A stretch of DNA of 64,000 nt, taken from the NCBI RefSeq assembly GCF_003932505.1, contig NZ_QZMU01000001.1:2170001-2234000 (forward strand), read 5' to 3'. The DNA is from Thiohalobacter thiocyanaticus (lineage in GTDB: Bacteria > Pseudomonadota > Gammaproteobacteria > Thiohalobacterales > Thiohalobacteraceae). Shown piece by piece: positions 16,094 to 25,136 of this stretch (position 1 is its first letter; every line of letters begins with the position of its first letter). Both the position numbers and the translations under genes were made by a program. The notes beneath the pieces were generated by a model. That model made no database searches and was not told the origin of the DNA. It saw only the letters and a program-made list of their open reading frames with translations.

Positions 16094-17494
16094 ATGCCTT
16101 TTATACCGCACACAGAAGATGACATCCGCGCCATGCTCGAGGCCATCGGGGCCGACAGCATCGAGGCCCTGTTCGACGAGATCCCCGCGGATCTGCGCAT
16201 CAGGCACCTGGATGGCGTGCCCGAGACGATGAGCGAGCCGGAGCTGGCCCGCCTGATGCTGGAGCGTTCCGAGCAGGACGGCCGGCCGCTGAACTTCATC
16301 GGCGCCGGTGCCTACGAGCACCACATCCCGGCGGCGGTGTGGGAGATCACCACCCGCGGCGAGTTCTACAGCGCCTATACGCCCTACCAGGCCGAGGCCA
16401 GCCAGGGCACGCTGCAGGTGATCTACGAATACCAGACCATGATGACCCGGCTGATGGCCATGGACGCCTCCAATGCCTCGCTCTACGACGGCGCCTCGGC
16501 GCTGGCCGAGGCGGTGCTGATGGCCGTGCGCGCCAACCGCAAGTCGAAGTCGCGCAAGGTGCTGATGCCGGTGGCCGTGCACCCGGCCTATCGCGCCACC
16601 ACCCGCACCATTGTCGACAACCAGGATATCGATCTGATCGAGGTCCCCTATGACCCGGCGGGCGGCCATACCCCGGTCGAGGCACTGAAGCAGTACGAGG
16701 GCGAGGACATCACCGCCCTGGTTATCGCCCAGCCCAACTTCTTCGGCATCCTCGAGGACGTGGACGATCTGACCGACTGGGCCCATGCCAACGGGGCGCT
16801 GGCCATCGCCGTGGTCAATCCCATGGCCGCGGCCATGCTCACCCCGCCCGGCCGCTGGGGTGAGAAGGGTGTGGATATCGCCTGCGGCGAAGGTCAGCCG
16901 CTGGGCGTGCCGCTGGCCTCCGGCGGGCCCTATTACGGCTACATGTGTTGCCGCAAGGAGCATGTGCGCCAGATGCCGGGGCGCATCGTCGGCCGCACCG
17001 TCGACCGCGACGGCCGCACCGGCTACACCCTGACCCTGCAGGCGCGCGAGCAGCACATCCGCCGCTCCAAGGCGACTTCCAACATCTGCACCAACCAGGG
17101 CCTGCTGGTGACCGCCTCGACCATCTTCATGTCGATCGTCGGCGGTGCCGGGCTGCAGCGCATCGCCCGCACCAGCCACGCCAACACCCGTGCACTGGTG
17201 GAACGCTTCCGCGACAATCCGGCTGTCGGTCCCGTATTCAACCGGCCTTATTTCCATGAGTGCGTGCTCAAGGTCGGAGTACCTCTGGATACCATCCTGC
17301 CGGCACTGGCCGAGGATAATCTGCTGGCCGGCTATGCCCTGGCGCAGGACTATCCCGAACTGGAAGACTGCCTGCTGGTCTGCGCGACCGAGACCAAGAC
17401 GCAGCAGGATCTGGACCGCTATGCGGATGCGATGAACCGGGTTGTCGGCGACAACGCCGCGACCGGCCGCACCGCGAAGCCGAAGATGGCTTAG
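16094..17494 (+). CDS. gcvPA: Glycine dehydrogenase (decarboxylating) subunit 1
   Basis: Alpha subunit of the two-subunit P-protein. With gcvPB it decarboxylates glycine and loads the aminomethyl group on GcvH. 466 residues starting [19 protein letters not shown]. Family landmarks are [19 protein letters not shown] (about 58-76), the [14 protein letters not shown] segment (about 93-106) and [10 protein letters not shown] (about 329-338). The PLP lysine is in the partner subunit, as expected for a split enzyme. The separation from gcvPB by tpx and two repeat loci is unusual; the genes are normally adjacent. Confidence 0.95.
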   Translation: MPFIPHTEDDIRAMLEAIGADSIEALFDEIPADLRIRHLDGVPETMSEPELARLMLERSEQDGRPLNFIGAGAYEHHIPAAVWEITTRGEFYSAYTPYQAEASQGTLQVIYEYQTMMTRLMAMDASNASLYDGASALAEAVLMAVRANRKSKSRKVLMPVAVHPAYRATTRTIVDNQDIDLIEVPYDPAGGHTPVEALKQYEGEDITALVIAQPNFFGILEDVDDLTDWAHANGALAIAVVNPMAAAMLTPPGRWGEKGVDIACGEGQPLGVPLASGGPYYGYMCCRKEHVRQMPGRIVGRTVDRDGRTGYTLTLQAREQHIRRSKATSNICTNQGLLVTASTIFMSIVGGAGLQRIARTSHANTRALVERFRDNPAVGPVFNRPYFHECVLKVGVPLDTILPALAEDNLLAGYALAQDYPELEDCLLVCATETKTQQDLDRYADAMNRVVGDNAATGRTAKPKMA

Positions 17495-17519
17495 TTGGAT
17501 CAGTGGGCTGAAGCGAGGC

Positions 17520-17678
17520 CAACGCAAAGGACGCAGAGGCGCAGAGATGTACCGTCATTGCGAGGCGCGTAGCGCCGCGGCAATCTCTAACCGAGTCTCT
17601 GCAGTACGAGATTGCCACGCTGCGCTCGCAATGACGGTTTTTTAGACACTGATTCGGTCTTTGCGTCTCAGCGTTAAC
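17520..17678. repeat. Composite palindrome: CGCAAAGGACGCAGAGG arms around a GTCATTGCGAGG element
   Basis: The outer left arm CAACGCAAAGGACGCAGAGG (17520-17547) and right arm CTTTGCGTCTCAGCGTT (17659-17675) are inverted. The inner element CGTCATTGCGAGGCGCGTAG (from 17552) is mirrored by the segment ending CTCGCAATGACGG (17636). The same inner family at 2428-2520 sits in CACGGA arms, which demonstrates module exchange. Confidence 0.85.
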
Positions 17679-17710
17679 ATCGCGGACACTAACGAGCAAG
17701 GAGGTGGACC

Positions 17711-18208
17711 ATGGCACAAATCACGCTGGAAGGTAATCCGATCAACACCATCGGCGAGCTGCCGGCCGTCGGCAGCCAGCTGCCCGACTTCAAGCTGGTG
17801 GACAAGGACCTCAACGATGTCAGCCTGGCAGCCTACAAGGGCAGAAAGAAGCTGATCAACATCGTGCCCAGCCTGGACACAGGCGTGTGCGCTGCCTCCA
17901 CCCGGAAATTCGACGAGCTGGCCGGCGGGCGCGACGACGTGGTGGTGCTGACGGTCTCCGCGGACCTGCCGTTTGCCCTGGGCCGGTTCTGCAGCGCCGA
18001 GAACCTGGACAAGGTGCAGACCCTGTCGATGATGCGCGACCGCAATTTCGGCAAGGACTACGGCGTGTTGATCACCGACGGCCCCCTGGCCGGCATCAAC
18101 TCCCGCGCCGTGGTGGTCGCCGACGAGAACGACAGGGTGGTCCACGCCGAGCAGGTGCCCGAGATCACCCAGGAGCCCGACTACGACAAGGCCATCGCGG
18201 CGTTGTGA
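17711..18208 (+). CDS. tpx: Thiol peroxidase (Tpx, atypical 2-Cys peroxiredoxin)
   Basis: Reduces hydrogen peroxide and alkyl hydroperoxides using thioredoxin. The 165 residues match Tpx. The peroxidatic cysteine is in VPSLDTGVCAASTRKF (Cys about 60) and the resolving cysteine in GRFCSAENLD (about 94), the spacing of atypical 2-Cys Tpx. A strong AAGGAGGTGG Shine-Dalgarno precedes ATG. The gene lies between gcvPA and gcvPB with composite palindromes on both sides, so it may be an independent cassette with its own promoter, although none is obvious. Confidence 0.96.
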   Translation: MAQITLEGNPINTIGELPAVGSQLPDFKLVDKDLNDVSLAAYKGRKKLINIVPSLDTGVCAASTRKFDELAGGRDDVVVLTVSADLPFALGRFCSAENLDKVQTLSMMRDRNFGKDYGVLITDGPLAGINSRAVVVADENDRVVHAEQVPEITQEPDYDKAIAAL

Positions 18209-18215
18209 TTTTTTA

Positions 18216-18513
18216 AGATCAAGAGCGCCACGGAATACACGGACAGATATTACGCACAGGCCAGGGTATATGGCTGCACTCACGCAGCGTCATCCCCGCG
18301 CAGGCGGGGATCCAGTAGCCGCTGCGGTACATGGATTCCCGCCTGCGCGGGAATGACGGGGTTTTTCTGAGTCGTAGCCAATAATCTGACTGTTGTGTAA
18401 TGAGTTCGAAGGCCAGTTACGCTGAGTTGATCAGACCTGCGACTTGAGCCGACATGAATGAATATGAATATGAATTTGTCCGTGCTTTCCGTGTATTCCG
18501 TGGCGTTCTTGAT
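18216..18513. repeat. Composite palindrome: CACGGA arms around a dRS3-like element
   Basis: The left arm AGATCAAGAGCGCCACGGAA (18216-18246) and the inverted right arm (18476-18513) surround GTCATCCCCGCGCAGGCGGG (from 18289) mirrored by CCCGCCTGCGCGGGAATGAC (to 18358). The inner core ATTCCCGC...GCGGGAAT resembles the neisserial dRS3-type repeat. The remaining sequence between the inner element and the right arm holds nothing recognised. This is the whole 327-nt gap between tpx and gcvPB. Confidence 0.85.
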
Positions 18514-18536
18514 TTCGACTGATGAGGCATTGAATC

Positions 18537-19985
18537 ATGCTGATTTTTGAACATTCCCGACCCGGCCGCGAGGCCCCTGGCCATTCGCCGCGCGAACTGG
18601 CGGATGTCAGTGACATCCCCGCCGGACTGCTGCGCGAGGACGTGCCCGGCCTGCCCGAGGTGTCCGAGCTGCAGGCGGTGCGTCACTACACCCGGCTGTC
18701 GCAGAAGAACTTCTCCATCGACACCCAGTTCTATCCGCTGGGTTCCTGCACCATGAAGTACAACCCGCGGGCCTGTAACACCTATGCCATGCTGCCCGGC
18801 TTCCTGGCCCGGCACCCGCTGGCGCCGGCCTCGACCGGTCAGGGCTTCATGGCCTGCATGTACGAGTTGCAGGAGATGCTCAAGGACATCACCGGCATGA
18901 AGGCGGTCTCGCTGACCCCGGCCGCCGGCGCCCAGGGTGAGTTCACCGGTGTCGCCATGATACGCGCCTATCACGACGCGCGCGGCGACAGTGGGCGCAG
19001 CGAAATCATCGTCCCGGATGCCGCCCACGGCACCAATCCGGCCACCGCCACCATGTGCGGCTACAAGGTGCGCGAAATCCCCACTATGAAGGACGGGGAT
19101 GTGGATCTGGAGGCGCTGAAGCAGGCCGTGGGCCCGCAGACGGCGGGCATCATGCTCACCAATCCGTCCACGCTCGGCGTGTTCGAGCGCAGGATCCAGG
19201 AGATCGCCCGCATCGTGCACGAGGCCGGCGGCCTGCTCTACTATGACGGCGCCAACCTCAATGCCATCCTGGGCAAGGTGCGCCCGGGCGTGATGGGCTT
19301 CGACGTCATCCACATGAACCTGCACAAGACCTTCTCCACCCCGCATGGCGGCGGCGGGCCGGGCGCCGGGCCGGTGGGCGTGTCCGAGCGACTGGAGCCC
19401 TTCCTGCCGGTGCCCATGGTGGGCAATTACGGCGACCGGTACCACTGGATCACCGAGAAGGAAAAGCCGCAGAGCATCGGCCGGCTGTCGGCCTTCATGG
19501 GCAATGCCGGGGTGCTCATGCGGGCCTATATCTATGCCCGGCTGCTCGGGCGCGAGGGCATGCACCGGGTGGCCGATTTCGCCACCCTGAACGCCAACTA
19601 CCTGATGGTGAAGCTGCGCGAGGCCGGCTTTGACCTGGCCTTCCCGGAGCGGCGCGCCACCCACGAGTTCATCGTCACGCTGAAGCGCCAGAAGAAGGAG
19701 CTCGATGTGACGGCGATGGACTTCGCCAAGCGGCTGCTGGACTACGGCTATCACGCCCCGACCACCTACTTCCCGCTGCTGGTGCCCGAGTGTCTGCTGA
19801 TCGAGCCGACCGAGACCGAGGCGCGCGAGGAGCTGGACGGCTTCGTCGAGGCCATGATCAAGATCCAGGAAGAGGCCGAGACCAACGCCGAGGTGCTCAA
19901 GGAAGCCCCGCACACCCAGCCGGTGCGGCGTCTGGACGACGTGCGCGCTGCGCGTGAACTGGACCTGGCCTGGTCGGAGCACTGA
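18537..19985 (+). CDS. gcvPB: Glycine dehydrogenase (decarboxylating) subunit 2
   Basis: PLP-bearing beta subunit of the split glycine decarboxylase. 482 residues starting [13 protein letters not shown], the standard GcvPB opening. The cofactor lysine is in [20 protein letters not shown] (Lys about 266) and the preceding [12 protein letters not shown] motif (about 160-171) is typical. The following dgkA gene starts 2 nt after the stop, so those two are co-transcribed. The partner GcvPA is 1 kb upstream, interrupted by tpx. Confidence 0.96.
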   Translation: MLIFEHSRPGREAPGHSPRELADVSDIPAGLLREDVPGLPEVSELQAVRHYTRLSQKNFSIDTQFYPLGSCTMKYNPRACNTYAMLPGFLARHPLAPASTGQGFMACMYELQEMLKDITGMKAVSLTPAAGAQGEFTGVAMIRAYHDARGDSGRSEIIVPDAAHGTNPATATMCGYKVREIPTMKDGDVDLEALKQAVGPQTAGIMLTNPSTLGVFERRIQEIARIVHEAGGLLYYDGANLNAILGKVRPGVMGFDVIHMNLHKTFSTPHGGGGPGAGPVGVSERLEPFLPVPMVGNYGDRYHWITEKEKPQSIGRLSAFMGNAGVLMRAYIYARLLGREGMHRVADFATLNANYLMVKLREAGFDLAFPERRATHEFIVTLKRQKKELDVTAMDFAKRLLDYGYHAPTTYFPLLVPECLLIEPTETEAREELDGFVEAMIKIQEEAETNAEVLKEAPHTQPVRRLDDVRAARELDLAWSEH

Positions 19986-19987
19986 AT

Positions 19988-20353
19988 GTGGGCAAACCGG
20001 ATGGCAACACCGGCTTCACCCGACTGATCAATGCCACCCGCTTCTCCTGGCGCGGCTGGCACGCGGCCCTGCACCACGAGGCCGCCTTCCGCCAGGAGAT
20101 GGCCGCCACCCTGGTGTTCGTGCCCCTGGCCCTGTGGCTGGGAGAGACCGGGGTGGAGAAGGCCCTGATGATCGCCAGCTGGATGCTGGTGCCTATCGTC
20201 GAACTGCTGAACTCGGCCATGGAAACGGCCGTGGACCGGATCAGCGAGGAACATCACCCGCTGGCCGGACGCGCCAAGGACATGGGCTCGGCGGCCGTGC
20301 TGACCAGCCTGCTGACCGCCGGCGCGGTCTGGGCGCTGATTCTGTTTTTTTGA
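19988..20353 (+). CDS. dgkA: Diacylglycerol kinase DgkA
   Basis: Integral inner-membrane kinase that recycles diacylglycerol to phosphatidic acid. 121 residues, GTG start 2 nt after gcvPB. The amphipathic N-terminus (FTRLINATRFSWRGWHAAL), HHEAAFRQEMAAT (about 32-44) and the catalytic ELLNSAMETAVDRISEEHHP (about 76-95) are diagnostic. Three transmembrane helices are evident (about 44-60, 62-80 and 105-121). The frame ends in a run of T directly before a CACGGA arm. Confidence 0.94.
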   Translation: MGKPDGNTGFTRLINATRFSWRGWHAALHHEAAFRQEMAATLVFVPLALWLGETGVEKALMIASWMLVPIVELLNSAMETAVDRISEEHHPLAGRAKDMGSAAVLTSLLTAGAVWALILFF

Positions 20354-20602
20354 GATAGCCACGGAAAACACGGAAAGCACTGACAATTCAATGTAGGTCG
20401 GGTCAGGCGCGAAGCGCCGTAACCCAACAAGCCGCTACAGAACCAGAAACACCGTCATCCCCGCGCAGGCGGGGATCCAGCAGCCGCGGCGGTTTATGGA
20501 TTCCCGCCTGCGCGGGAATGACGCTGTAATACTGTAGTCATGTATTCTGCCGGGTTTTGCCTATTGAATGGTTATGCTTTTGTCCGTGTATTCCGTGGCC
20601 AT
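20354..20602. repeat. Composite palindrome with two inner modules
   Basis: The outer arms are GATAGCCACGGAAAACACGG (20354-20384) and TGTCCGTGTATTCCGTGGCC (20581-20600). Inside are a GTAGGTCGGGTCAGGCGCGA palindrome (20393-20428) and a dRS3-like element (20452-20523, GTCATCCCCGCGCAGGCGGG mirrored by CCCGCCTGCGCGGGAATGAC). This copy shows that two inner families can stack inside one outer pair. Confidence 0.85.
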
Positions 20603-20651
20603 CACCCTGTTTCTTTATCGAATTCATAGAAGCTGTAACGGAGGTATCTGA

Positions 20652-21590
20652 ATGTCTGCACTGATCTGTGGTTCCATGGCCTACGACACCATCATGGTGT
20701 TCCACGACAAGTTCAAGAACCACATCCTGCCCGACAAGGTCCACATCCTGAACGTGGCCTTCCATGTCCCGGACATGCGCCGCGAGTTCGGTGGCTGCGC
20801 CGGCAACATCGCCTACAACCTCAAGCTGCTGGGCGGCGAGGGCAAGCCGATGGGTACCGTGGGTGCCGATTTCGGCCCCTATGGCGAATGGATGGACAGG
20901 CACGGCATTCCGCGCGACTACATCAAACAGATCAACGAGACCTATACCGCGCAGGCCTTCATCACCACCGACATGGACGACAACCAGATCATCGCCTTCC
21001 ACCCCGGCGCGATGGACCTGGCGCACCAGAACCGGGTGCAGGACGCCAGCGGCGTGACCCTGGGCATGGTCTCGCCGGACGGGCGTGACGGCATGATCGA
21101 GCACGCCACCCAGTTCGCCGAGGCCGGCATCCCCTTCATCTTCGACCCGGGCCAGGGTCTGCCGCTGTTCGGCGGGGATGATCTCAAGGACTTCATCGAC
21201 AAGGCCAGCTATGTCTGTGTCAACGACTACGAGGGCGAGCTGATCCAGGAGCGCACCGGCTGGTCCCCGCACGAGATCGCCGAGCGGGTCGAGGCCCTGA
21301 TCATCACCCGCGGCGCCAAGGGTTCGGAGATCTACCTCAAGAACAAGCGCATCGACATCCCGGCCGCCAAACCGCACGAGATCAACGATCCGACCGGCTG
21401 CGGCGATGCCTTCCGCGCCGGCCTGCTCTACGGCCTGATGAACGACCTGGACTGGGAGACCACCGGCCGCATCGCTGCCATGATGGGGGCGATCAAGATC
21501 GAGAAGCATGGTACCCAGAACCATACCTTCAGCCGCAATGAATTCGAGGCACGCTACAAGGAGAGCTTCGGCCACGGTCTGGCCTGGTAA
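20652..21590 (+). CDS. PfkB-family carbohydrate kinase (adenosine kinase-like)
   Basis: 312 residues, ribokinase fold. The N-terminus SALICGSMAYDTIMVF, the GGCAGNIAYNLKLLGG substrate loop (about 45-60) and the C-terminal signature NDPTGCGDAFRAGLLYGL (about 246-263) with the catalytic Asp in GCGDAF identify PfkB. Related gammaproteobacterial proteins are annotated as adenosine kinase, but substrate cannot be read from sequence. A GGAGG Shine-Dalgarno is about 8 nt before ATG. It stands alone between two repeat loci. Confidence 0.85.
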   Translation: MSALICGSMAYDTIMVFHDKFKNHILPDKVHILNVAFHVPDMRREFGGCAGNIAYNLKLLGGEGKPMGTVGADFGPYGEWMDRHGIPRDYIKQINETYTAQAFITTDMDDNQIIAFHPGAMDLAHQNRVQDASGVTLGMVSPDGRDGMIEHATQFAEAGIPFIFDPGQGLPLFGGDDLKDFIDKASYVCVNDYEGELIQERTGWSPHEIAERVEALIITRGAKGSEIYLKNKRIDIPAAKPHEINDPTGCGDAFRAGLLYGLMNDLDWETTGRIAAMMGAIKIEKHGTQNHTFSRNEFEARYKESFGHGLAW

Positions 21591-21596
21591 AGGACG

Positions 21597-21760
21597 TAAA
21601 ACGTGAAGGGTGAAGCGTGAAGCGAGAAGTGAAAACGGGCTTGACGGCCGCGGGCCGGCCCACACACTTGCTCACGCCTCACGCCTCACGCCTCACGCCT
21701 CACGCCTCACGCCTCACGCCTCACGCCTCACGCCTCACGCCTCACGCCTCACGCCTCACT
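21597..21760. repeat. GTGAAGCG arm plus 7-nt tandem array CTCACGC, about 12.8 copies
   Basis: The left part (21597-21638) reads ACGTGAAGGGTGAAGCGTGA and continues AGCGAGAAGTG. After a GC-rich palindrome (GGCCGCGGGCCGGCC), positions 21671-21760 are a near-perfect array of CTCACGC. The 3' end of the next gene carries GGCGTGA x5 (24336-24370), the reverse complement of the same unit. The remaining 21761-21899 holds a short GGCTGCCAGCAGCC palindrome (near 21860) and a TATAAT at 21838-21843. Confidence 0.9.
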
Positions 21761-21899
21761 TCAAAAACCTAAAGCTATAATTGTTTCAAACCGTTAACAT
21801 CGATATTGCTGGTGGTGGCGGGCAGGGTTATTATCCATATAATTATTATGGTTAAACCTGGCTGCCAGCAGCCTGGAATATTCTCAACATGCTGAAATA

Positions 21900-24356
21900 A
21901 TGAATGATCGCCTGGAACAAGCACTCCAGCCGACCTGGCTGAATTATCTCGTCGACCCCTTCATTGGCTGGCGTGGCTGGGTCGTGCCCCTGGGTCTGAG
22001 TCTGCTGCTGGTGCTGGTCAGCCAGACCAACTTCGTCCTGTTCCATACCCTGGCCGAGCTGTTCGCCGTCATGGTCGCCGTCATCCTGTCGGTGGTGGCC
22101 TGGCATACCTACGCATTCTCCCGCAATCATTACCTGATGTACCTGGGGGTGGGCTATTTCTGGGTCGCCATTCTCGACCTGCTGCATACCCTGAGTTTCC
22201 CGGGTGTGGGCATCATCCAGGCGACCGGATCCGGGATGTCGATTCAGTTCTGGATCGTGACCCGCTATTTCGAGGCCTTCCTGCTGCTGACCGGGCCGCT
22301 GTTCTTCACCCGGCGGGTCCAGCCCGTGCCGCTGCTGCTGCTGTTCGGTCTGATTGCCTGGCTGCTGGCCAGCTGGGTGTTTTCCGGCGTGATCCCCGCT
22401 GCCTATGTCGAGGGCGAGGGGCTGACCCGGTTCAAGGTGGTCAGCGAATACGTGGTGATCCTGCTGCTGATGGCCGCGGTCGGGGTGCTGAGCCATTACC
22501 GGGCTCACATGGACAGGCGTATCTATGTCCTGATGATCGGCGCCATACTGCTCACCGTTGCGGCGGAGCTGAGCTTCACCCTGTATCACAGCATGTACAG
22601 CATGCCCATCCTGGTCGGGCATATCCTAAAGCTGCTGTCCTTCTGGCTGATCTACTATGCCGTTGTCCGCACCACCCTGACCGAGCCCTACCTGCTGCTG
22701 GCGCGCGGCTCCAGCACCTATGACGCCATTCCCGAACCCACCATCGTGGTCGATGCGGCTGGCGTCATCCGTCAGGCCAACCGGGCCGCCGCCTCGGTGG
22801 TGAACCGGCCGCCGGAGGCGGTCGTCGGCCGTCACTGTCATGATCTGTACCACTCCGGCCGCTATTCGCCGGATGAGTGCGTCGTCTGCCAGCACATCCA
22901 CAGCAGCCAGGTGTTATCGCACTATGAGCAGTTTCTGGACGAGAAGGGGGAATGGCGCGAATACTCGCTCACCCCCTTCCGCTCCTATACCGATTTGACG
23001 GGCATGGTGCATGTCTCCTCCAATATCACTGCGCGCAAGCGGGCCGAGGAGGAGTTGATCCGGCAGGCCAACTATGACCCGCTGACCCGCCTGCCCAACC
23101 GTGCCCTGGTCATGGACCGCCTGCAGGTGGGACTGGCACGGGCCGCCCGCAGCCACCGCCAGCTGGCCGCCATGTTCGTGGACCTGGACAACTTCAAGAA
23201 TATCAACGATTCGCTCGGACACCGGGTGGGCGACAAGCTGCTGCAGCAGGCCGCGCGGCGGCTGCAGGACCCGCTGGAGGAGTCCGACACCCTGGCCCGC
23301 TGGGGCGGCGACGAGTTCCTGGTCCTGCTGCCTGAACTCGAGGGGCTGGAGCGGGCGGAGATCGTCGCCGAGCGTATCCTGCAGGCGATGACCGCACCCA
23401 TGGAAATCGAAGGCCGCGAGCTGATCGTCTCGGCCAGCATCGGTATCGCCGTTTATCCGGATGACGGCCGGGTTGCCGATGTGCTGCTCAGCGATGCCGA
23501 TACCGCCATGTACCGGGCCAAGGCCGCCGGGCGCAATACCTACCGCTTCTTCACCCCCGAGATGAACCGCGATGCCGCCGAGCGCCTGGAGATGGAAAGC
23601 GAGCTGCGCCATGCCGTCGAGCGCGGTGAACTGTACCTGGCCTATCAGCCGCAGCTCGCTCTCGGAACCCGCGAGGTGATCGGCTGCGAGGCACTGATGC
23701 GCTGGAACAATCGCCGCTTCGGCGAAGTGCCTCCGGACCGCTTCATCCCGCTGGCCGAGGAAAGCGGCCTGATCAATCCCATTGGCGAGTGGATGCTCGA
23801 CCGGGTGCTGGCGGACATGTCGGCCCTGCACCGGGCTCTGGGCCGGCGTCTGGCCGTGTCCATCAACATTTCCTCGCGCCAGCTCAAGGAGCCGGTCTTC
23901 CTGGAGCGCTTCCGGCATTATCTGGACGGGTACGCGCTGGCGCCGGATGACGTCCTCATCGAGATCACCGAAAGCCTGCTGGTTGAGGACGATGATGCCA
24001 CCATGAGCTGCCTGGATGCGCTGGTCCGGATGGGTGTCCGCCTGTCCATGGACGACTTCGGCACCGGCTATTCCTCGCTGAGCTATCTCAAGCGCTTTCC
24101 CTTCAGCGAGATCAAGATCGACCGGGATTTCGTCCGCGACATCACGACCGACCCCGGCGATGCGGCCCTGTGCCTGGCCATTATCGCCATGGCGAAGGGG
24201 CTGGGGATTCAGGTGGTGGGCGAGGGCGTGGAGACCGAGGCCCAGTGCGAGTTCCTGCGCGACAACGACGCCGACATCGGCCAGGGATACCTGTTCAGCA
24301 AGCCGCTGCGGCTGGAGGATCTGTGCGGGTATCTTGGCGTGAGGCGTGAGGCGTGA
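21900..24356 (+). CDS. MASE3-like/PAS/GGDEF/EAL cyclic-di-GMP protein
   Basis: 818 residues. About 270 N-terminal residues are membrane-embedded with a MASE3-type signature (FSRNHYLMYLGVGYFWVAIL and DLLHTLSFPGVGI, about 78-110). A PAS region follows (about 275-380, with CHDLYHSG and CVVCQHI). GGDEF is intact (RWGGDEF, about 467-473), but the inhibitory RxxD site is absent (EESD). EAL is intact (CEALMRW, about 595-601) together with NISSRQL, EITES, DDFGTG, KIDRDF and GQGYLFSKP. Dual or PDE activity is likely. The last six residues GVRREA and the stop are encoded by the 7-nt GGCGTGA array. No clear Shine-Dalgarno was seen. Confidence 0.9.
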   Translation: MNDRLEQALQPTWLNYLVDPFIGWRGWVVPLGLSLLLVLVSQTNFVLFHTLAELFAVMVAVILSVVAWHTYAFSRNHYLMYLGVGYFWVAILDLLHTLSFPGVGIIQATGSGMSIQFWIVTRYFEAFLLLTGPLFFTRRVQPVPLLLLFGLIAWLLASWVFSGVIPAAYVEGEGLTRFKVVSEYVVILLLMAAVGVLSHYRAHMDRRIYVLMIGAILLTVAAELSFTLYHSMYSMPILVGHILKLLSFWLIYYAVVRTTLTEPYLLLARGSSTYDAIPEPTIVVDAAGVIRQANRAAASVVNRPPEAVVGRHCHDLYHSGRYSPDECVVCQHIHSSQVLSHYEQFLDEKGEWREYSLTPFRSYTDLTGMVHVSSNITARKRAEEELIRQANYDPLTRLPNRALVMDRLQVGLARAARSHRQLAAMFVDLDNFKNINDSLGHRVGDKLLQQAARRLQDPLEESDTLARWGGDEFLVLLPELEGLERAEIVAERILQAMTAPMEIEGRELIVSASIGIAVYPDDGRVADVLLSDADTAMYRAKAAGRNTYRFFTPEMNRDAAERLEMESELRHAVERGELYLAYQPQLALGTREVIGCEALMRWNNRRFGEVPPDRFIPLAEESGLINPIGEWMLDRVLADMSALHRALGRRLAVSINISSRQLKEPVFLERFRHYLDGYALAPDDVLIEITESLLVEDDDATMSCLDALVRMGVRLSMDDFGTGYSSLSYLKRFPFSEIKIDRDFVRDITTDPGDAALCLAIIAMAKGLGIQVVGEGVETEAQCEFLRDNDADIGQGYLFSKPLRLEDLCGYLGVRREA

Positions 24357-24420
24357 GGCGTGAGGCGTGAGAAGAATGTAGGTCGGGTCAAGACTGAAAG
24401 GCGTAACCCGACCTGCTCAC
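24336..24420. repeat. GGCGTGA x5 array and GTAGGTCGGGTC palindrome at convergent gene ends
   Basis: GGCGTGA repeats occupy 24336-24370, the GTAGGTCGGGTCAAGACTGA...GTAACCCGACCTGC palindrome occupies 24378-24415, and the remnant CTCAC (reverse complement of GTGAG) closes at 24420. The stop of the GGDEF/EAL gene (24354-24356) is inside the array. The stop of the opposite-strand gene (24417-24419) is inside the CTCAC remnant. Confidence 0.85.
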
Positions 24421-25136
24421 TGGCCCGACTGCAGGTTCTCCTTCCACGTCTGCCCGTCCATTTCCAGCCGGCACCGGGTCGGCGTGATCACGAACTGTCC
24501 GTGCATTGCAGCGATATCCTGTTCCAGCATCCAGCAGGCATCGGCCCGTTCCAGCAGATGCTGCAGCGCCAGGGCGATGGCGGGGCGTTTTGCATAATCC
24601 AGTCCCAGACGCTGCCAGGCCTGCTGCGCGCGCTGCCGTCCCTGTTCGCCGAGTTCAAAGAAGCGGGCGATGAGCCGCTGGCGCAGTGTCTGTTCCCCGA
24701 TCCGTTCCCGCAGTGCGCGCATGCGCTCGGTTGACGTGCCCTGTGCGGGCAGCTGTTGTGCCAGATCCGACGGCAGAAACTCCTCCAGCGGCTCGCCGTT
24801 GATCAGACCCCGGGCGACGTCCTCGTCCACCATCTGGGCATAATCGGGTTCGATGTCCGTGCCGGTGCGTTCGCGCAGCTGTATCAGGGCCATGGCCTCG
24901 TCGCGGTGACCGCTCAGACCGAAGCCGCACAGATAATGATCGACGATGTCATGGATCAGCACCGAGGTGGGGATGTTGCCGCCGGTGTAGGCGGTGCTGG
25001 CGATGACGAATTCATCGCCGATGGCGATGTCCAGCTTCCAGCCGCGGGCGCCGAAGCCGTCCTGCCATTCGCGGCGGTAGGTCACCGGCACTTCGACCGG
25101 TGCGGTTGTATCTGCCGGTTGGGTTGTTGTCGTCAT
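24417..25136 (-). CDS. Protein of unknown function in a tusA-like/tetR operon
   Basis: 239 residues with no signal peptide or membrane segment. The N-terminal domain (about 15-110) is notable for LIHDIVDHYLCGFGLSGHRD (about 60-79), whose histidines and aspartates resemble a metal-binding or HD-like cluster; this is a visual impression only. The rest is helical and leucine/glutamine-rich. The start overlaps the tetR stop by 4 nt (ATGA), so it is certainly co-expressed with the regulator and the sulfur-carrier-like gene. Its stop lies in a repeat remnant. I do not recognise the family. Confidence 0.75.
   Translation of the reverse strand: MTTTTQPADTTAPVEVPVTYRREWQDGFGARGWKLDIAIGDEFVIASTAYTGGNIPTSVLIHDIVDHYLCGFGLSGHRDEAMALIQLRERTGTDIEPDYAQMVDEDVARGLINGEPLEEFLPSDLAQQLPAQGTSTERMRALRERIGEQTLRQRLIARFFELGEQGRQRAQQAWQRLGLDYAKRPAIALALQHLLERADACWMLEQDIAAMHGQFVITPTRCRLEMDGQTWKENLQSGQ

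Noticed and set aside
18289-18358. GTCATCCCCGCG repeats considered as attachment sites or transposon ends
   Set aside because: Several dispersed palindromic copies without integrase, transposase or direct target repeats that I can see; better described as dRS3-like repeats.
21671-21760. CTCACGC tandem array considered as a CRISPR array
   Set aside because: Seven-base units with no spacers; a simple tandem repeat.
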